Assembly: GCA_035554115.1 (NCBI GenBank)
Contig: DATMIW010000013.1
Span: forward strand, 62,001 to 126,000
Length of the DNA stretch: 64,000 bases
Origin: CAXTSE01 sp035554115
GTDB lineage: Bacteria > Actinomycetota > Actinomycetes > Actinomycetales > Microbacteriaceae
Reading direction: 5' to 3'
Shown here: in pieces, positions 1-10,834 of the stretch
How positions within the stretch are numbered: the stretch's first letter is position 1
How the letters are laid out: every line of letters starts with the position of its first letter
Program-made: the position numbers and the translations under genes
Notes under the pieces: generated by a model
The model's input: the letters and a program-made list of their open reading frames with translations, nothing else
Told to the model about the DNA's origin: nothing
The model's database searches: none

Positions 1-35
1 GTGCCCGCGGAGCCTGTACCCACGACACGGATCAT
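1..35 (-). CDS. Tad-locus protein, N-terminal 11 codons only (Rv3654c-like position)
   Basis: An ATG at 33-35 on the minus strand overlaps the TGA of the TadE-like gene (ATGA), and the frame stays open to the window edge. Only about 11 residues are visible (MIRVVGTGSAG). In actinobacterial Tad loci the gene after the TadE-like one usually encodes a second small secreted or TadE-like protein (Rv3654c type). The identity is inferred from position; the residues alone cannot prove it. Confidence 0.45.
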   Translation of the reverse strand, partial: MIRVVGTGSAG

Positions 36-370
36 CGCCCGCCGCTCAGGGCACAACTGGCACCGCTTGGAGCAACACCGAATCGTGCGAGCGGGCCTTT
101 CGGGCGAACCGTGACGCGAGCGCACGCGAGGTCACCCGACGTCGAGAGCGCAAGAGTCGCATCCTCGATCTGGCGAGCCAAATGCGCGGCGATTGCACCC
201 CGTGATTCGCCCCGACCATACGATCGCGCGGCGTCGGCCGCCGCATCCTGTGCGCGAAGCGTCTGACCGGCAAGCTGCACCCCGCCGATCGCGATGGCGA
301 GCACCACGACCACCGCAGGCAGCGCGATTGCGAATTCGGCGACAACGCTTCCGCGTTCGCGATCGCTCAT
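32..370 (-). CDS. TadE-like pseudopilin
   Basis: 112 aa. After a short charged N-terminus comes GSVVAEFAIALPAVVVVLAIA, the TadE-type processing and membrane segment (residues about 7-30) with the glutamate expected five residues after the cleavage point. The rest is a periplasm-type C-terminal domain with two Cys (residues about 83 and 106) that could form a disulfide. The start overlaps the stop of the upstream DUF4244 pilin gene (ATGA), so translation is probably coupled. It is the minor pilin of the Tad/Flp apparatus encoded upstream. Confidence 0.8.
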   Translation of the reverse strand: MSDRERGSVVAEFAIALPAVVVVLAIAIGGVQLAGQTLRAQDAAADAARSYGRGESRGAIAAHLARQIEDATLALSTSGDLACARVTVRPKGPLARFGVAPSGASCALSGGR

Positions 371-567
371 CCCGCGACGGAAAGTGCCGAACGCACGAGA
401 TCGGTGAGGATCGCCTGCACCTCACCCGATTTGAGGATCACGACGAGAAGGCCGGCAAAGCCCACCGCCGCCATGATCGTTATCGCGTATTCGGCGGTGG
501 CTGCACCATCATCGCGGTGCAGTCGAGCGCAAAGAGTTGAGAGGGAAAAAGGTGTGGGACGGGTCAT
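367..567 (-). CDS. DUF4244 family Flp-like pilin
   Basis: 66 aa from the ATG at 567, chosen because AGGAG lies about 10 bases upstream; an in-frame upstream ATG at 600 lacks this. The core DDGAATAEYAITIMAAVGFA resembles the Flp pilin processing site (G/A before xxxxEY) followed by one hydrophobic helix, then a short C-terminus. DUF4244 proteins occupy the major-pilin position in actinobacterial Tad loci. It overlaps tadE by 4 bp. Role: probable main structural subunit of the pilus. Confidence 0.8.
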   Translation of the reverse strand: MTRPTPFSLSTLCARLHRDDGAATAEYAITIMAAVGFAGLLVVILKSGEVQAILTDLVRSALSVAG

Positions 568-710
568 CTGAAGTTGCTCCTTCTGCGGGTCTGGACGCAA
601 CGACTACGGTGCCGGATACGGACACCCCCCGGTCGGTCAAACCCCACATCTTGGGATGACGCGGGACCGGCAGGACAGTGGAGGAGTAGCGGAATCTGGG
701 GTGCCTTGAG

Positions 711-1718
711 TCAGACCGGCAGCGCCGTGGTCGAGAGAATCGCGAGCGCGATCGGAGCAACCCCCAGGGCAACAAATGCCGGCAGAACACACAGTCCCAG
801 CGGCAGCAGAAGGCGCGATTCGAGTTCGGCCGCGCGTCGAGCGGCGTCGCTTCGGGCCGCGCGACGGCATCCCTCCGCTTCTGCGCGCAGCAAGGCCGCT
901 ACGGGGACACCGGCCGAGCGCGCAAAAGAAAGGACCGCATCCACGTCGTCCAGAGGGACGGTACTCCCCGGCGTCGCATCACGTCGCCTCGATGCGCCAC
1001 TGGCCGCCACGTCCTGAGTAACTTCTTCGTAGACCTCATCCACCAGCCGTCGCGCTCCCTCGACAGACGACCCGCCTCCGAGCGCAATTGCCACCAACTC
1101 ATAGGAGAGCCCAGGAGTCGCGTCCCGAGTGCGTGCAGACGCCACCAGGCGTCGATTCCACGCGAGGCCCGTCGCAACGAGACCTCCGCCAACGACGACA
1201 CACATAATCCCTGGCGGTGTTATGAGTACAGGAAAGATGTCGAACCCCAGCAGCATCCCGAGACCGAGTCCGACAAGTGGCAGCGCGAGGACGATTCGAC
1301 TCGTGGCCATGGGCCCGGCGAGAGCGACCTCGATGTCGCGCGCCGACTGTCCCAGGCTGCGAAGAACTTCCGCCAAGCGCCCCAGCGTCGGCGCTAGGGG
1401 CGCGCCGGCCCGCGTCGCGACCGCCCAAACAACGGCGACCGCGACCCAGGCCGAGACCTCTGCGGGCGGAGCCTCGACCGCAGCGCGGCGCAGCCTTTCC
1501 GGGATGTCGTGCGCCGCGAGGAGCCCGTCAACGACACGATGTGGAACCGTACCTGCCTCTCCGGCGCCCGCCGATCCGCGGGACACATCGGATGCCTGGC
1601 TCGCAGCCGCCGCCACATGTGTCCACGCCGACACCGGAGCCAGCCCCGCATCCAGCAACACAGCGAGTCGCTGCACGGCGACTGCGGCCGCCTCAAACGA
1701 CGGGGTCGGCGACCTCAT
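711..1718 (-). CDS. Type II secretion F-domain membrane protein (TadB/TadC-like)
   Basis: 335 aa integral membrane platform protein of the pilus assembly machine. Hydrophobic segments lie around residues 133-185 (PMATSRIVLALPLVGLGLGM and following) and at the C-terminus (LLLPLGLCVLPAFVALGVAP). It is about as long as a single TadB or TadC, although it appears to stand alone here, so one protein probably carries the F-domain role. It overlaps the tadA stop by 4 bp (ATGA). A gap of about 140 bp separates it from the pilin gene, which could hold a separate pilin ribosome-binding or promoter region. Confidence 0.8.
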   Translation of the reverse strand: MRSPTPSFEAAAVAVQRLAVLLDAGLAPVSAWTHVAAAASQASDVSRGSAGAGEAGTVPHRVVDGLLAAHDIPERLRRAAVEAPPAEVSAWVAVAVVWAVATRAGAPLAPTLGRLAEVLRSLGQSARDIEVALAGPMATSRIVLALPLVGLGLGMLLGFDIFPVLITPPGIMCVVVGGGLVATGLAWNRRLVASARTRDATPGLSYELVAIALGGGSSVEGARRLVDEVYEEVTQDVAASGASRRRDATPGSTVPLDDVDAVLSFARSAGVPVAALLRAEAEGCRRAARSDAARRAAELESRLLLPLGLCVLPAFVALGVAPIALAILSTTALPV

Positions 1719-2692
1719 GCCGGCTCCTCGTCGATGGCCAATCGGCCGCCCTCAAGTGACAGGACGCCCATCGCCGCCAATCGGCGTGTCTCGCCCACTC
1801 GCTCGACGTGCAGCACCGCATCGAAGGCACTCACGGCCTGACGGGCTACGGCATCCGCAGAAAGGCCGGCAAGCGAGCCGAGAGCTTCGATTCGCGCAGG
1901 AAGGTCGTCCAAAGAATTGGCGTGCACGGTCCCAGCTCCCCCGTCGTGACCGGTGTTGAGCGCGCCCAGTAGCTCGCGCAGTTCGGCACCGCGACATTCA
2001 CCCACGATCAACCTGTCCGGCCGCATCCGAAGAGATTCGCGCACAAGTCGGTCGAGACCGATTGCCCCAGCTCCGTCGAGGTTCGCCTGTCGCGCTTCGA
2101 GTGCCACAACATGGGGATGCGCGACGCGCAACTCGGCGACGTCTTCGACGATGACCAGTCGCTCCGACGCAGGTGCCGCCGACAGCATGGCGGCGAGAAG
2201 GGTCGTCTTGCCGCTGCCACCTGCTCCCGTCACGAGCAGATTTGCGCGCCGAAACACCAGGTCTCGGATGCGGTCGACACCGATCCGCCCGAAGTACCCT
2301 GCGCCCGCGAGGTCGTCGAGCGACAGGGTCTGCGGACGCGGCACACGGATGGAGATGACCGCCCCACCCGGCGACACAGGAGGCAGGACGACATGTACAC
2401 GCACGCCGTCGCCGAGGCGCACATCCACGCAAGGCGTCGCCTCGTCAACATGCCGCTCGCCGAGCGAAACAAGGCCTATTGCGAGGTCGCGAGCCTCCCC
2501 CGGTGGCAGCCGGATGTCATCCGCACGACTCGATCCTCGGCCTCGGTCGACCCACACGGCGCCGTCAGGGTTCACGAAAACGTCCGTCACATTTCCGTCT
2601 TCTATAAGCGGCGCCAGCGGACCGAACCAGGCCGGATCCATGGGCCTCACGGCACGCTCGTCTGCTCGGGTGCGTGCCACGAACGAAGCCAT
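1715..2692 (-). CDS. tadA: TadA-family pilus assembly ATPase
   Basis: 325 aa, shorter than CpaF proteins because the N-terminal domain is reduced. The Walker A motif VTGAGGSGKTTL is near residue 155 and a Walker B-like segment (DRLIVGECRGAEL) near residue 230, followed by the HDGGAGTVHANS motif typical of TadA/VirB11 secretion ATPases. It powers pilin extrusion from the cytoplasmic side. It is the first visible gene of the leftward tad operon and overlaps the F-domain gene. In actinobacteria a septum-site (Ssd/TadZ-like) gene often precedes it; none is present here. Confidence 0.9.
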   Translation of the reverse strand: MASFVARTRADERAVRPMDPAWFGPLAPLIEDGNVTDVFVNPDGAVWVDRGRGSSRADDIRLPPGEARDLAIGLVSLGERHVDEATPCVDVRLGDGVRVHVVLPPVSPGGAVISIRVPRPQTLSLDDLAGAGYFGRIGVDRIRDLVFRRANLLVTGAGGSGKTTLLAAMLSAAPASERLVIVEDVAELRVAHPHVVALEARQANLDGAGAIGLDRLVRESLRMRPDRLIVGECRGAELRELLGALNTGHDGGAGTVHANSLDDLPARIEALGSLAGLSADAVARQAVSAFDAVLHVERVGETRRLAAMGVLSLEGGRLAIDEEPA

Positions 2693-3064
2693 GGCGCCAG
2701 CGTGAGGGATACGAGCGACGGCGCAGAGCGACCGCCTCTAATCAGGGGAAAAGCGCCGTTCTCCACCCGTCGGGAGGGAGAGTCGCGTCAGCAGTCCGAG
2801 CCTTCGCGGTCGGGCGGCCGTGGCCTCGCAGTTAACGAAGAGGGGCGACGCCTATTGGGGGGAACAGGCGCCGCCACAGCAACGCTGGATTGGGGGGAAT
2901 CGCGGGCGTTGCAAACCGAGCATTCGCTCAGACGGATCGAGTGTACTCCAAATGGGGGACTTCACAAGGGGTCTTGTGAAGGGTGCTCGTACCCCTTCTA
3001 GACACGCGCATGGCTACATTTCCGTGGCGGGAGCCACAGGAAGGCGGTCCGTTAGGATCAGCAA
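2693..3064. other. 372-bp divergent intergenic region (tad / acs)
   Basis: No convincing ORF. It must carry the divergent promoters of the tad operon and acs. The only clear structures are the inverted repeat at 2960-2981 and a GGGT/ACCC repeat just after it (2981-2994), about 75-100 bp before the acs ATG. Confidence 0.6.
2960..2981. promoter_or_regulatory. Perfect 9-bp inverted repeat upstream of acs
   Basis: CTTCACAAG and CTTGTGAAG are separated by GGGT. The site lies 84 bp before the acs start. It looks like a regulator operator or a leader hairpin; there is no T-tract, so it is not an obvious terminator. Confidence 0.45.
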
Positions 3065-5044
<1,980 letters not shown>

Positions 5045-5058
5045 GCTCTCGCGATCGG

Positions 5059-5520
5059 CTAGGCGAACTCGAAGACGAACTCCACCTCGACGGGCGCGTC
5101 GAGCGGCAGTTCGGCAACCCCGACGGCACTACGCGCATGCTGGCCGGCGTCGCCGAACACCAGCCCGAGCAGCTCGGAGGCTCCGTTGATAACGCCGGGC
5201 TGGCCGATGAAACCCGGGGCGGATGCGACGAAACCGACGACCTTGACGACTCGCGTGATCCGGTCGAGAGATCCGATCACGCTCGCGGCTGCGGCGAGCC
5301 CGTTAAGCGCGCAGATCCGCGCGAACGCTGTTGCCTCGTCAACAGTGACCGCACCACCGACCTTGCCCGCCTCCGGCAAAGCCCCGTCGACGAACGGCAG
5401 CTGCCCCGAGGTGAACACGAGGTTGCCCGTGACAACGGCCGGCACATACGCGGCGACCGGCTTTGCAACCTCGGGCAGCCCCAGTCCCAAATCGTGCAGT
5501 CGCGCCTCGACGACGCTCAC
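5059..5520 (-). CDS. RidA/YjgF family enamine/imine deaminase
   Basis: 153 aa. RidA-family fold proteins hydrolyse reactive 2-aminoacrylate-type enamines. The segment TSGQLPFVDGALPEAGKVGG near residue 38 and the C-terminal PLDAPVEVEFVFE match the family, which contains many atypical subgroups; this is the longer (about 150 aa) YjgF-like subgroup. The start is GTG at 5520, overlapping the stop of the small DUF4177 gene (GTGA), so the two form an operon. The canonical C-terminal arginine region of RidA is not obvious, so deaminase activity is inferred. Confidence 0.8.
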   Translation of the reverse strand: MSVVEARLHDLGLGLPEVAKPVAAYVPAVVTGNLVFTSGQLPFVDGALPEAGKVGGAVTVDEATAFARICALNGLAAAASVIGSLDRITRVVKVVGFVASAPGFIGQPGVINGASELLGLVFGDAGQHARSAVGVAELPLDAPVEVEFVFEFA

Positions 5521-5675
5521 AGCTCGATCTTCTCGCGCTTGAGGTAAGCGACCAGCCCACCCTCGGGGCCGGTGACGACCTGCACAAGCTCCCAGCCATC
5601 CGAGCCCCAGTTATTGAGGATCGCAGCGGTGTTGTGAATCATCAGAGGTGTGGTGAGGTATTCCCACTTCGTCAT
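5517..5675 (-). CDS. DUF4177-like small protein
   Basis: 52 aa, starting at the ATG at 5673-5675 (MTKWEYLTTPLM). WEYxxxP and a later GWELVQV followed by a YLKRE C-terminus are the DUF4177 signature. It is a small cytoplasmic beta-rich protein of unknown function. It overlaps ridA by 4 bp, and this small gene plus ridA is a common actinobacterial pairing. It is divergent from the penicillin-binding protein gene, sharing a 55-bp intergenic region. Confidence 0.8.
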   Translation of the reverse strand: MTKWEYLTTPLMIHNTAAILNNWGSDGWELVQVVTGPEGGLVAYLKREKIEL

Positions 5676-5730
5676 CGTTGGTAGCGTCCGTTCAGCTTGA
5701 GAGTCGGGGGGATCGTCTACCCTGTAGCCT

Positions 5731-8268
5731 ATGCCCGCCCAGAAATCTACAGTCGGACGTGTGCTCGGCGCCGTTATCGGCACCGTCGCCTTCAGTGCTC
5801 TCGCTGGTGCCCTCGTCACCGTCATGGTCGCTCCCGCGATCGCCGTGACCGGTATTACCGCCAACAGCACTATCGGCATCTTCGACGCTCTCCCCGAGTA
5901 CATCGTGCTGAACGGTGGGTCGCAGGCAAACACGATCGTGGCCAAGAACGCCGACGGCACCGACTTCCCGATCGCGACGATCTTCGACCAGAACCGCGAA
6001 GAAGCCGATCTGGATGAGATGAGCGAATACCTCATGGACGCCGCGATCGCGGGTGAAGACCGCCGCTTCTGGGAGCACGGTGGCGTCGACCTGACCTCGG
6101 TCATTCGCGCCGGCGCTGGCAGCGTTGCGGGCGAGGATTCTGGTGGAGCCTCGACGCTCACGATGCAGACGGTGCGCAACATCCTGATCCAGGACGTGCT
6201 CAACAACGACCAGTACACCCCGACGCAGCGAAAAGCCAAGATGCAGGAGGCCCTGGCGAAGACCGTCGACCGCAAGCTGAAAGAGATGAAGCTCGCGATC
6301 GGCCTTGAGAAGAAGTACACGAAAGAAGAGATCCTTCGCGGCTACCTCAACATCGCTGGCTTCGGCGGCAACACATATGGAGTCAAGGCGGCGGCCCGGC
6401 AGTACTTCTCGAAGGACGTGGCCGACCTGACCGTCGCGGAGGCCGCAAGCCTCATCGCCATCGTGCAGAACCCCAGTACGCGCGATCTGAAGGATCCGAA
6501 GCACTATGCCGCCAACCAGCAGCGTCGCAACGTGATCCTGTTCGCGATGTACCAGACGCATAGGATCACGAAGGCGCAGTACAAGGAGGCGTACAACACG
6601 CCTGTCGACGCGAACTTCATTCGGTACTCGGCGCCGAAGAGCGGCTGCCTCAACGCCACCGTGCCGTTCAACTTCGTCTGCGCCTATGTCGAGGCCAGTG
6701 TCAAGGACTTCAATCAATTGGGCGATACCGTCGACAAGCGTCGCGAAGCCTGGCGCAAAGGTGGGCTCACAGTCACCGTCTCTATCAACCCGAGTCTGCA
6801 ACAGGCGGGAACCTCGATCATTCAGCAATATGCGCCCAACACCGAGACTCGATTCCAGCTCGGAGCATCCGCGGCTTCGGTCGAAGTCGGCACCGGGCGC
6901 ATTCTGGTAATGGCTCAGAACAAGGACTTCAACAACCTCTCGTCCTACACAGGCACCACGGCAACGGGGGTGAACTTCAATTCCGATGTGGCACATGGCG
7001 GATCTGTCGGGTTCCAACCGGGATCGACATACAAGCCCTATGTGCTGCTCGCGTTCCTTGCGGCCGGTCACGGCGTAAACGAGACCTTCAATGCCAGCAT
7101 TCGCTCTGTGAATCAAGCTGACTTTGCGGATAGCTGTGGTGGCCCGTACACCGGCATTTACAAATTCCGTAACGACTCCAATGAACAGGGGTCGTATGAC
7201 ATTCGGAGAGCCACCGGAGGTTCCGTCAACTCGGTCTTCATCCAGATGGCCAAGGACCTCGACCAGTGTGAGATCAAAAAGATCGCCGAGTCGATTGGCG
7301 TGCACAACGCCTCGGGCAAAGAGCTCGCGACCAACCCAGGTTGTGCAATCGGTGGTTGCACAAACAACATCGCACCGCTGACCACCTCTGCCGCTTACGC
7401 TGCCATCGCTAACGGCGGGGTGTATTGCAAGCCCGTCATCGTTGACGAGATCGTTGATCGCGACGGAAAGAAGCTCGGGCCGCAGGCTGCCGATTGCGGA
7501 CAGTCCCTTGTGACTCCCGAGGTGGCGGCCGGAGCCGCTTATGCAATGGCTGCCGTAATGAGTGCGACGGCCTCCGCGTCGAATCCCGGTGACGGTACGC
7601 CGTACATTGGCAAGACGGGAACGACCAATGATGCGATTCACACATGGATGGCTGGAACGTCCACCAAAGTCTCGACCACTGTCTGGGTAGGTAATGTTTC
7701 TGGCACACAGAACCTTCGCAAGATCTCGGTGAACCGGCTTCCCGCAGCAAAGCTGCGGCACAACATCTTCAAGCCGCTCGCGCGAGCTATAGATGCGCAA
7801 TACCCGGGCTCCGCGTTCCCGAAACCCGACCCGTCGATCCTGAAGGGCACCCCCGCGATCGTTCCCGATGTCTCGGGCATGACTCCTGAAGCAGCGAAGG
7901 CGGCCATCGACCTCGCCGACCTCACCTGGGTCGACGGCGGCGCGGTTGACTCCGACCAGCCAGCGGGAACCGTCGTCTCGTCGTCGCCTGCCGCCGGGTC
8001 GTCCGTCTCGAAGGGGACGAACGTCGCCACCTACACCAGCAATGGGCAGGGAGCGGTGATCCCGTCCGACCTTGTTGGGAAAATGTTCAACGCCGCCAAG
8101 ACAGAACTCGAAGGCTTGGGATTCATCAACGTGGTCGAAGACTGTGGGTCCGGCGGGATCGGCGTGCCACCACCGCCAGCGCACCAGGTCACCGGGTCCA
8201 GCCCGGGCGCAGGCAGTATCGCCAATAAGAACAACCCCGTGACCTTGCACACCAACGGCGTCTGTTAG
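5731..8268 (+). CDS. Class A penicillin-binding protein with PASTA domains
   Basis: 845 aa bifunctional peptidoglycan synthase anchored by an N-terminal membrane segment (residues about 10-45). The glycosyltransferase family 51 domain has EDRRFWEHGGVD (about residue 109) and GASTLTMQTVRN (about 139). The transpeptidase domain has the catalytic STYK at residue 432, SVN in GGSVNSVF (about 495) and KTGTT at 628. Two C-terminal PASTA repeats follow (about 711-775 and 778-845). The organisation matches PonA1/PbpA-type actinobacterial PBPs. The stop overlaps the GTG start of the phosphoesterase gene. Confidence 0.93.
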   Translation: MPAQKSTVGRVLGAVIGTVAFSALAGALVTVMVAPAIAVTGITANSTIGIFDALPEYIVLNGGSQANTIVAKNADGTDFPIATIFDQNREEADLDEMSEYLMDAAIAGEDRRFWEHGGVDLTSVIRAGAGSVAGEDSGGASTLTMQTVRNILIQDVLNNDQYTPTQRKAKMQEALAKTVDRKLKEMKLAIGLEKKYTKEEILRGYLNIAGFGGNTYGVKAAARQYFSKDVADLTVAEAASLIAIVQNPSTRDLKDPKHYAANQQRRNVILFAMYQTHRITKAQYKEAYNTPVDANFIRYSAPKSGCLNATVPFNFVCAYVEASVKDFNQLGDTVDKRREAWRKGGLTVTVSINPSLQQAGTSIIQQYAPNTETRFQLGASAASVEVGTGRILVMAQNKDFNNLSSYTGTTATGVNFNSDVAHGGSVGFQPGSTYKPYVLLAFLAAGHGVNETFNASIRSVNQADFADSCGGPYTGIYKFRNDSNEQGSYDIRRATGGSVNSVFIQMAKDLDQCEIKKIAESIGVHNASGKELATNPGCAIGGCTNNIAPLTTSAAYAAIANGGVYCKPVIVDEIVDRDGKKLGPQAADCGQSLVTPEVAAGAAYAMAAVMSATASASNPGDGTPYIGKTGTTNDAIHTWMAGTSTKVSTTVWVGNVSGTQNLRKISVNRLPAAKLRHNIFKPLARAIDAQYPGSAFPKPDPSILKGTPAIVPDVSGMTPEAAKAAIDLADLTWVDGGAVDSDQPAGTVVSSSPAAGSSVSKGTNVATYTSNGQGAVIPSDLVGKMFNAAKTELEGLGFINVVEDCGSGGIGVPPPPAHQVTGSSPGAGSIANKNNPVTLHTNGVC

Positions 8269-9215
8269 TGACGGGCACCACACGTGCGGTTGCGGCCGGC
8301 CTCGGTCTCGCCGCAACCGCCGCCGTGGGAGCGTTTGCCTGGGGCGTGATTGTCGAACGCAATCGGTTCACTGTCCGTCACGAACTTCTGCCGATCCTCG
8401 CTCCCGGCGCTCGACCGCTCACGATCCTGCACCTGAGCGACCTCCACATGGCACCCTGGCAGCGATCGAAGCAGAACTTCGTCCGATCGCTCATCCGCTA
8501 TGAACCCGACCTCGTGGTTAACACCGGCGACAACTTCGGACACCGAGACGGCCTCAGCGGGATCGAACGGGCTCTGGCGCCATTCGCGGGCATTCCTGGG
8601 GTATTCGTTCACGGCTCCAATGACTATTACGGCCCCGAACTCAAGAACCCGTTCTCGTACTTCGGAGGCTCCTCGCGGCGGCGCACCAAGAAGGAACCGG
8701 AGCTCGACACTGACAGTCTCAACGGCTTCTTCGTCGACGCACTGGGCTGGCACGACCTGGCAAACAAGGCCGGCGCAATTGAGTTGCGCGGCACGCGCCT
8801 CGAATTGTTCGGCACAGGGGACGCCCATCGCCACTGGGATCGGCTCGACGCGCTACCGCGGGCCATCGACGAACTACGGGAGAGCGCGGCCCCCGAGGCC
8901 GCCGACGCGAACCAGCTGTCGGTCGGCGTCACACACGCCCCATATCGTCGGGTGCTGGACGCCTTCACGAATCAAGGAGCAGCGCTCATTCTCGCCGGGC
9001 ATACCCATGGTGGCCAGGTCCGCATCCCCGGACTGCCCGCGCTGGTGACCAACGCCGACCTCCCCCGTCGTCAGGCCTCCGGGCTGTCGCAGTGGCGCAC
9101 TGCCACCCACAGCGCCGCGCTGAATGTAAGCGCCGGGATCGGCACCTCCATCTACGCACCGGTGCGCTTTGCCTGCCCGCCGGAAGCCGTCGTGCTCACC
9201 CTGACCGCGCCCTAA
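8268..9215 (+). CDS. Membrane-anchored metallophosphoesterase
   Basis: 315 aa. GTG start overlapping the PBP stop by 1 bp (TAGTG), so it is co-translated with the cell-wall synthase. An N-terminal hydrophobic anchor (residues about 5-28) precedes a calcineurin-like phosphoesterase domain with all metal motifs: HLSDLHMAP, NTGDNFGH, HGSNDYYG and AGHTHGGQVR. This PBP-phosphoesterase gene pair is conserved in many actinobacteria (Rv3683 type). The natural substrate is unknown, but the context suggests a role at the cell envelope. Confidence 0.9.
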   Translation: MTGTTRAVAAGLGLAATAAVGAFAWGVIVERNRFTVRHELLPILAPGARPLTILHLSDLHMAPWQRSKQNFVRSLIRYEPDLVVNTGDNFGHRDGLSGIERALAPFAGIPGVFVHGSNDYYGPELKNPFSYFGGSSRRRTKKEPELDTDSLNGFFVDALGWHDLANKAGAIELRGTRLELFGTGDAHRHWDRLDALPRAIDELRESAAPEAADANQLSVGVTHAPYRRVLDAFTNQGAALILAGHTHGGQVRIPGLPALVTNADLPRRQASGLSQWRTATHSAALNVSAGIGTSIYAPVRFACPPEAVVLTLTAP

Positions 9216-9285
9216 CCGCGTGATTCGACGCCGTCGGGATATCGGCTATCCTTGACAGGTTGTCGCCTGGCTTGCCGAGCGGCTA

Positions 9286-9362
9286 CGGGGTATGGCGCAG
9301 CTTGGTAGCGCGCGTCGTTCGGGACGACGAGGCCGCAGGTTCAAATCCTGTTACCCCGACCA
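9286..9362 (+). tRNA. tRNA-Pro (anticodon CGG)
   Basis: A cloverleaf can be folded: acceptor CGGGGTA/TACCCCG (9286-9292 with 9352-9358), anticodon stem CGTCG/CGACG (9313-9317 and 9325-9329), anticodon CGG at 9320-9322, T-loop GTTCAAATC. Discriminator A is at 9359 and CCA is encoded at 9360-9362. A possible promoter upstream is TTCGAC (9224) with TATCCT (9247) at 17-bp spacing. Confidence 0.95.
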
Positions 9363-9380
9363 TTTTCTGGTCAGCAGCAG

Positions 9381-10046
9381 CTACGTGAAGTCGGCGTCTG
9401 GGGCGGAGCCGTAGCTGAAGTCGAGCTTCGGGCGCCATCCGCGGTTCAGCACCCCACCGCTCTCGTCGAGGTAACAGGTGCCGCACAACGACTCATAGGT
9501 AACGTCGCCCTCGTCGATCGCAACCTGATCCCCGTCGAACACGAACTGGCCGTTGATCTTGCGGGTGTTGAAGATCGCCTTGCGACCGCAACGGCAGATC
9601 GTCTTGAGCTCTTCGAGCGAATGCGAGATCTCGAGCAGACGCCGGCTGCCAGGGAAGGCGATCGTCTGAAAATCAGTCCGGATGCCGTATGCCAGAACCG
9701 GAACATCCTCCTGCAGAGCGATCCGTAGCAGGTCGTCGACCTGCCCTTCCCCCAGGAACTGGGACTCGTCGATCAGCAGGCAGCTCACATCCGATCCGGT
9801 CTCGCGCAGAATCCGGGCACGCACCCGCGTGAACGCCGCCAGGACGTCCTCGTCGGGGGCGATCGTGAAGTCGACCTCGCGGCTGAGCCCGAGGCGCGAC
9901 ACGATTGCCGTGTCGCCCTTCGAGTCGATGGCGGGTTTGGCGATGATCACTCGCTGCCCACGCTCTTCGTAGTTGAACGCCGCCTGCAGCAGAGCCGTGC
10001 TCTTGCCGCTGTTCATGGCGCCGTAGCGGAAGTACAGCTTGGCCAC
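9381..10046 (-). CDS. tdk: Thymidine kinase
   Basis: 221 aa, type II thymidine kinase: phosphorylates thymidine with ATP in the salvage pathway. Walker A GAMNSGKST at residues 9-17, DExQF-type catalytic segment LLIDESQFL near 92, and zinc-binding cysteines in ICRCGRKA and SLCGTCYLD. Length and motifs match the bacterial Tdk family. It is a stand-alone gene convergent with tRNA-Pro, with about 80 bp to the upstream response regulator gene. Confidence 0.95.
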   Translation of the reverse strand: MAKLYFRYGAMNSGKSTALLQAAFNYEERGQRVIIAKPAIDSKGDTAIVSRLGLSREVDFTIAPDEDVLAAFTRVRARILRETGSDVSCLLIDESQFLGEGQVDDLLRIALQEDVPVLAYGIRTDFQTIAFPGSRRLLEISHSLEELKTICRCGRKAIFNTRKINGQFVFDGDQVAIDEGDVTYESLCGTCYLDESGGVLNRGWRPKLDFSYGSAPDADFT

Positions 10047-10129
10047 TCGGTTCCTGTCTGTCGTGCGAAGGTGGGTCGGAAATGTGGATCAGATGTCGCG
10101 TCGGCGTCGGGCGTTCTTGGGGTCGGACG

Positions 10130-10825
10130 CTACTTGAGGAAGCCGTCTTCGGCCGCGCGGCGGATGAGCTCCGCCTTCTTGCTAGCCGGGCGGTTCGCCT
10201 TCGCATACTTCTCGCGGACGCGGCGTAGGTAGGTCTTTGCAGTCTCATACTGCACGTTCATCTGCTCGGCAACCTCTGCGGTGCTGTAGCCGGTGGCATA
10301 GAGGCGCAGCGCATCTGCTTCGCCCGGGCTGAGTTTGGGGCGCGAGGCGGGAGTCGTCGCTCCGGTGGGCAGGGGGCGCCACGGGCGTTGGGGGACGGCA
10401 CCCGGCGCTCCCATGCCCATGATGCGGCGGGCCGCATCCATGACGGCCGACATCGGGACAGCTTTCGAGACGAACTCGGCCGCACCCGCAGCGAGCGCGC
10501 GCTCGCGGGCCTCGCGGGTGTCGACACTCGACAACACCATGACGCGGGCGCCCGCTGCCCGACAGGTGCGCACGCGAGCTTCAATCGAGACAGGCTCTTT
10601 GAGCTGAAAATCGATGAGCACGAGATCGGTCGGAAACGCCGGACTATGCACCAGCTGAAGCCAGGTGGGAGCCATCAGCACCACCTCGAAATCGGGCGCG
10701 TTGGCAGCAATCCAGCTGCCCAGACTGTCGAGCAACACCTCGTGATCGTCGAGGATCGCGACGCGTACTGCGGACGTTGACGCCGAGACGCGGCGAGTGG
10801 GTCCGGGTGACCCAGGAGTGCTCAT
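10130..10825 (-). CDS. NarL/FixJ family response regulator
   Basis: 231 aa from the ATG at 10823-10825. N-terminal receiver domain (residues about 20-140) with acidic pocket AILDDHE and phosphoacceptor aspartate in DLVLIDFQL. C-terminal LuxR-type helix-turn-helix (LSPGEADALRLYATGYSTAE, then a QYETAKTYLRRVREKY segment). No histidine kinase gene adjoins it, so it is an orphan regulator here. The HTH ends in an unusual KANRPASKKAELIRR tail rather than the usual tail. The target is unknown. Confidence 0.9.
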   Translation of the reverse strand: MSTPGSPGPTRRVSASTSAVRVAILDDHEVLLDSLGSWIAANAPDFEVVLMAPTWLQLVHSPAFPTDLVLIDFQLKEPVSIEARVRTCRAAGARVMVLSSVDTREARERALAAGAAEFVSKAVPMSAVMDAARRIMGMGAPGAVPQRPWRPLPTGATTPASRPKLSPGEADALRLYATGYSTAEVAEQMNVQYETAKTYLRRVREKYAKANRPASKKAELIRRAAEDGFLK

Positions 10826-10834
10826 GCGCACAGC

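Noticed and set aside
5692..8316. 874-codon open frame on the minus strand opposite the penicillin-binding protein
   Set aside because: It is antisense to a gene with complete PBP motifs, has low-complexity Arg/Gly/Val/Asp-rich translation and no recognisable domain; a high-GC shadow frame.
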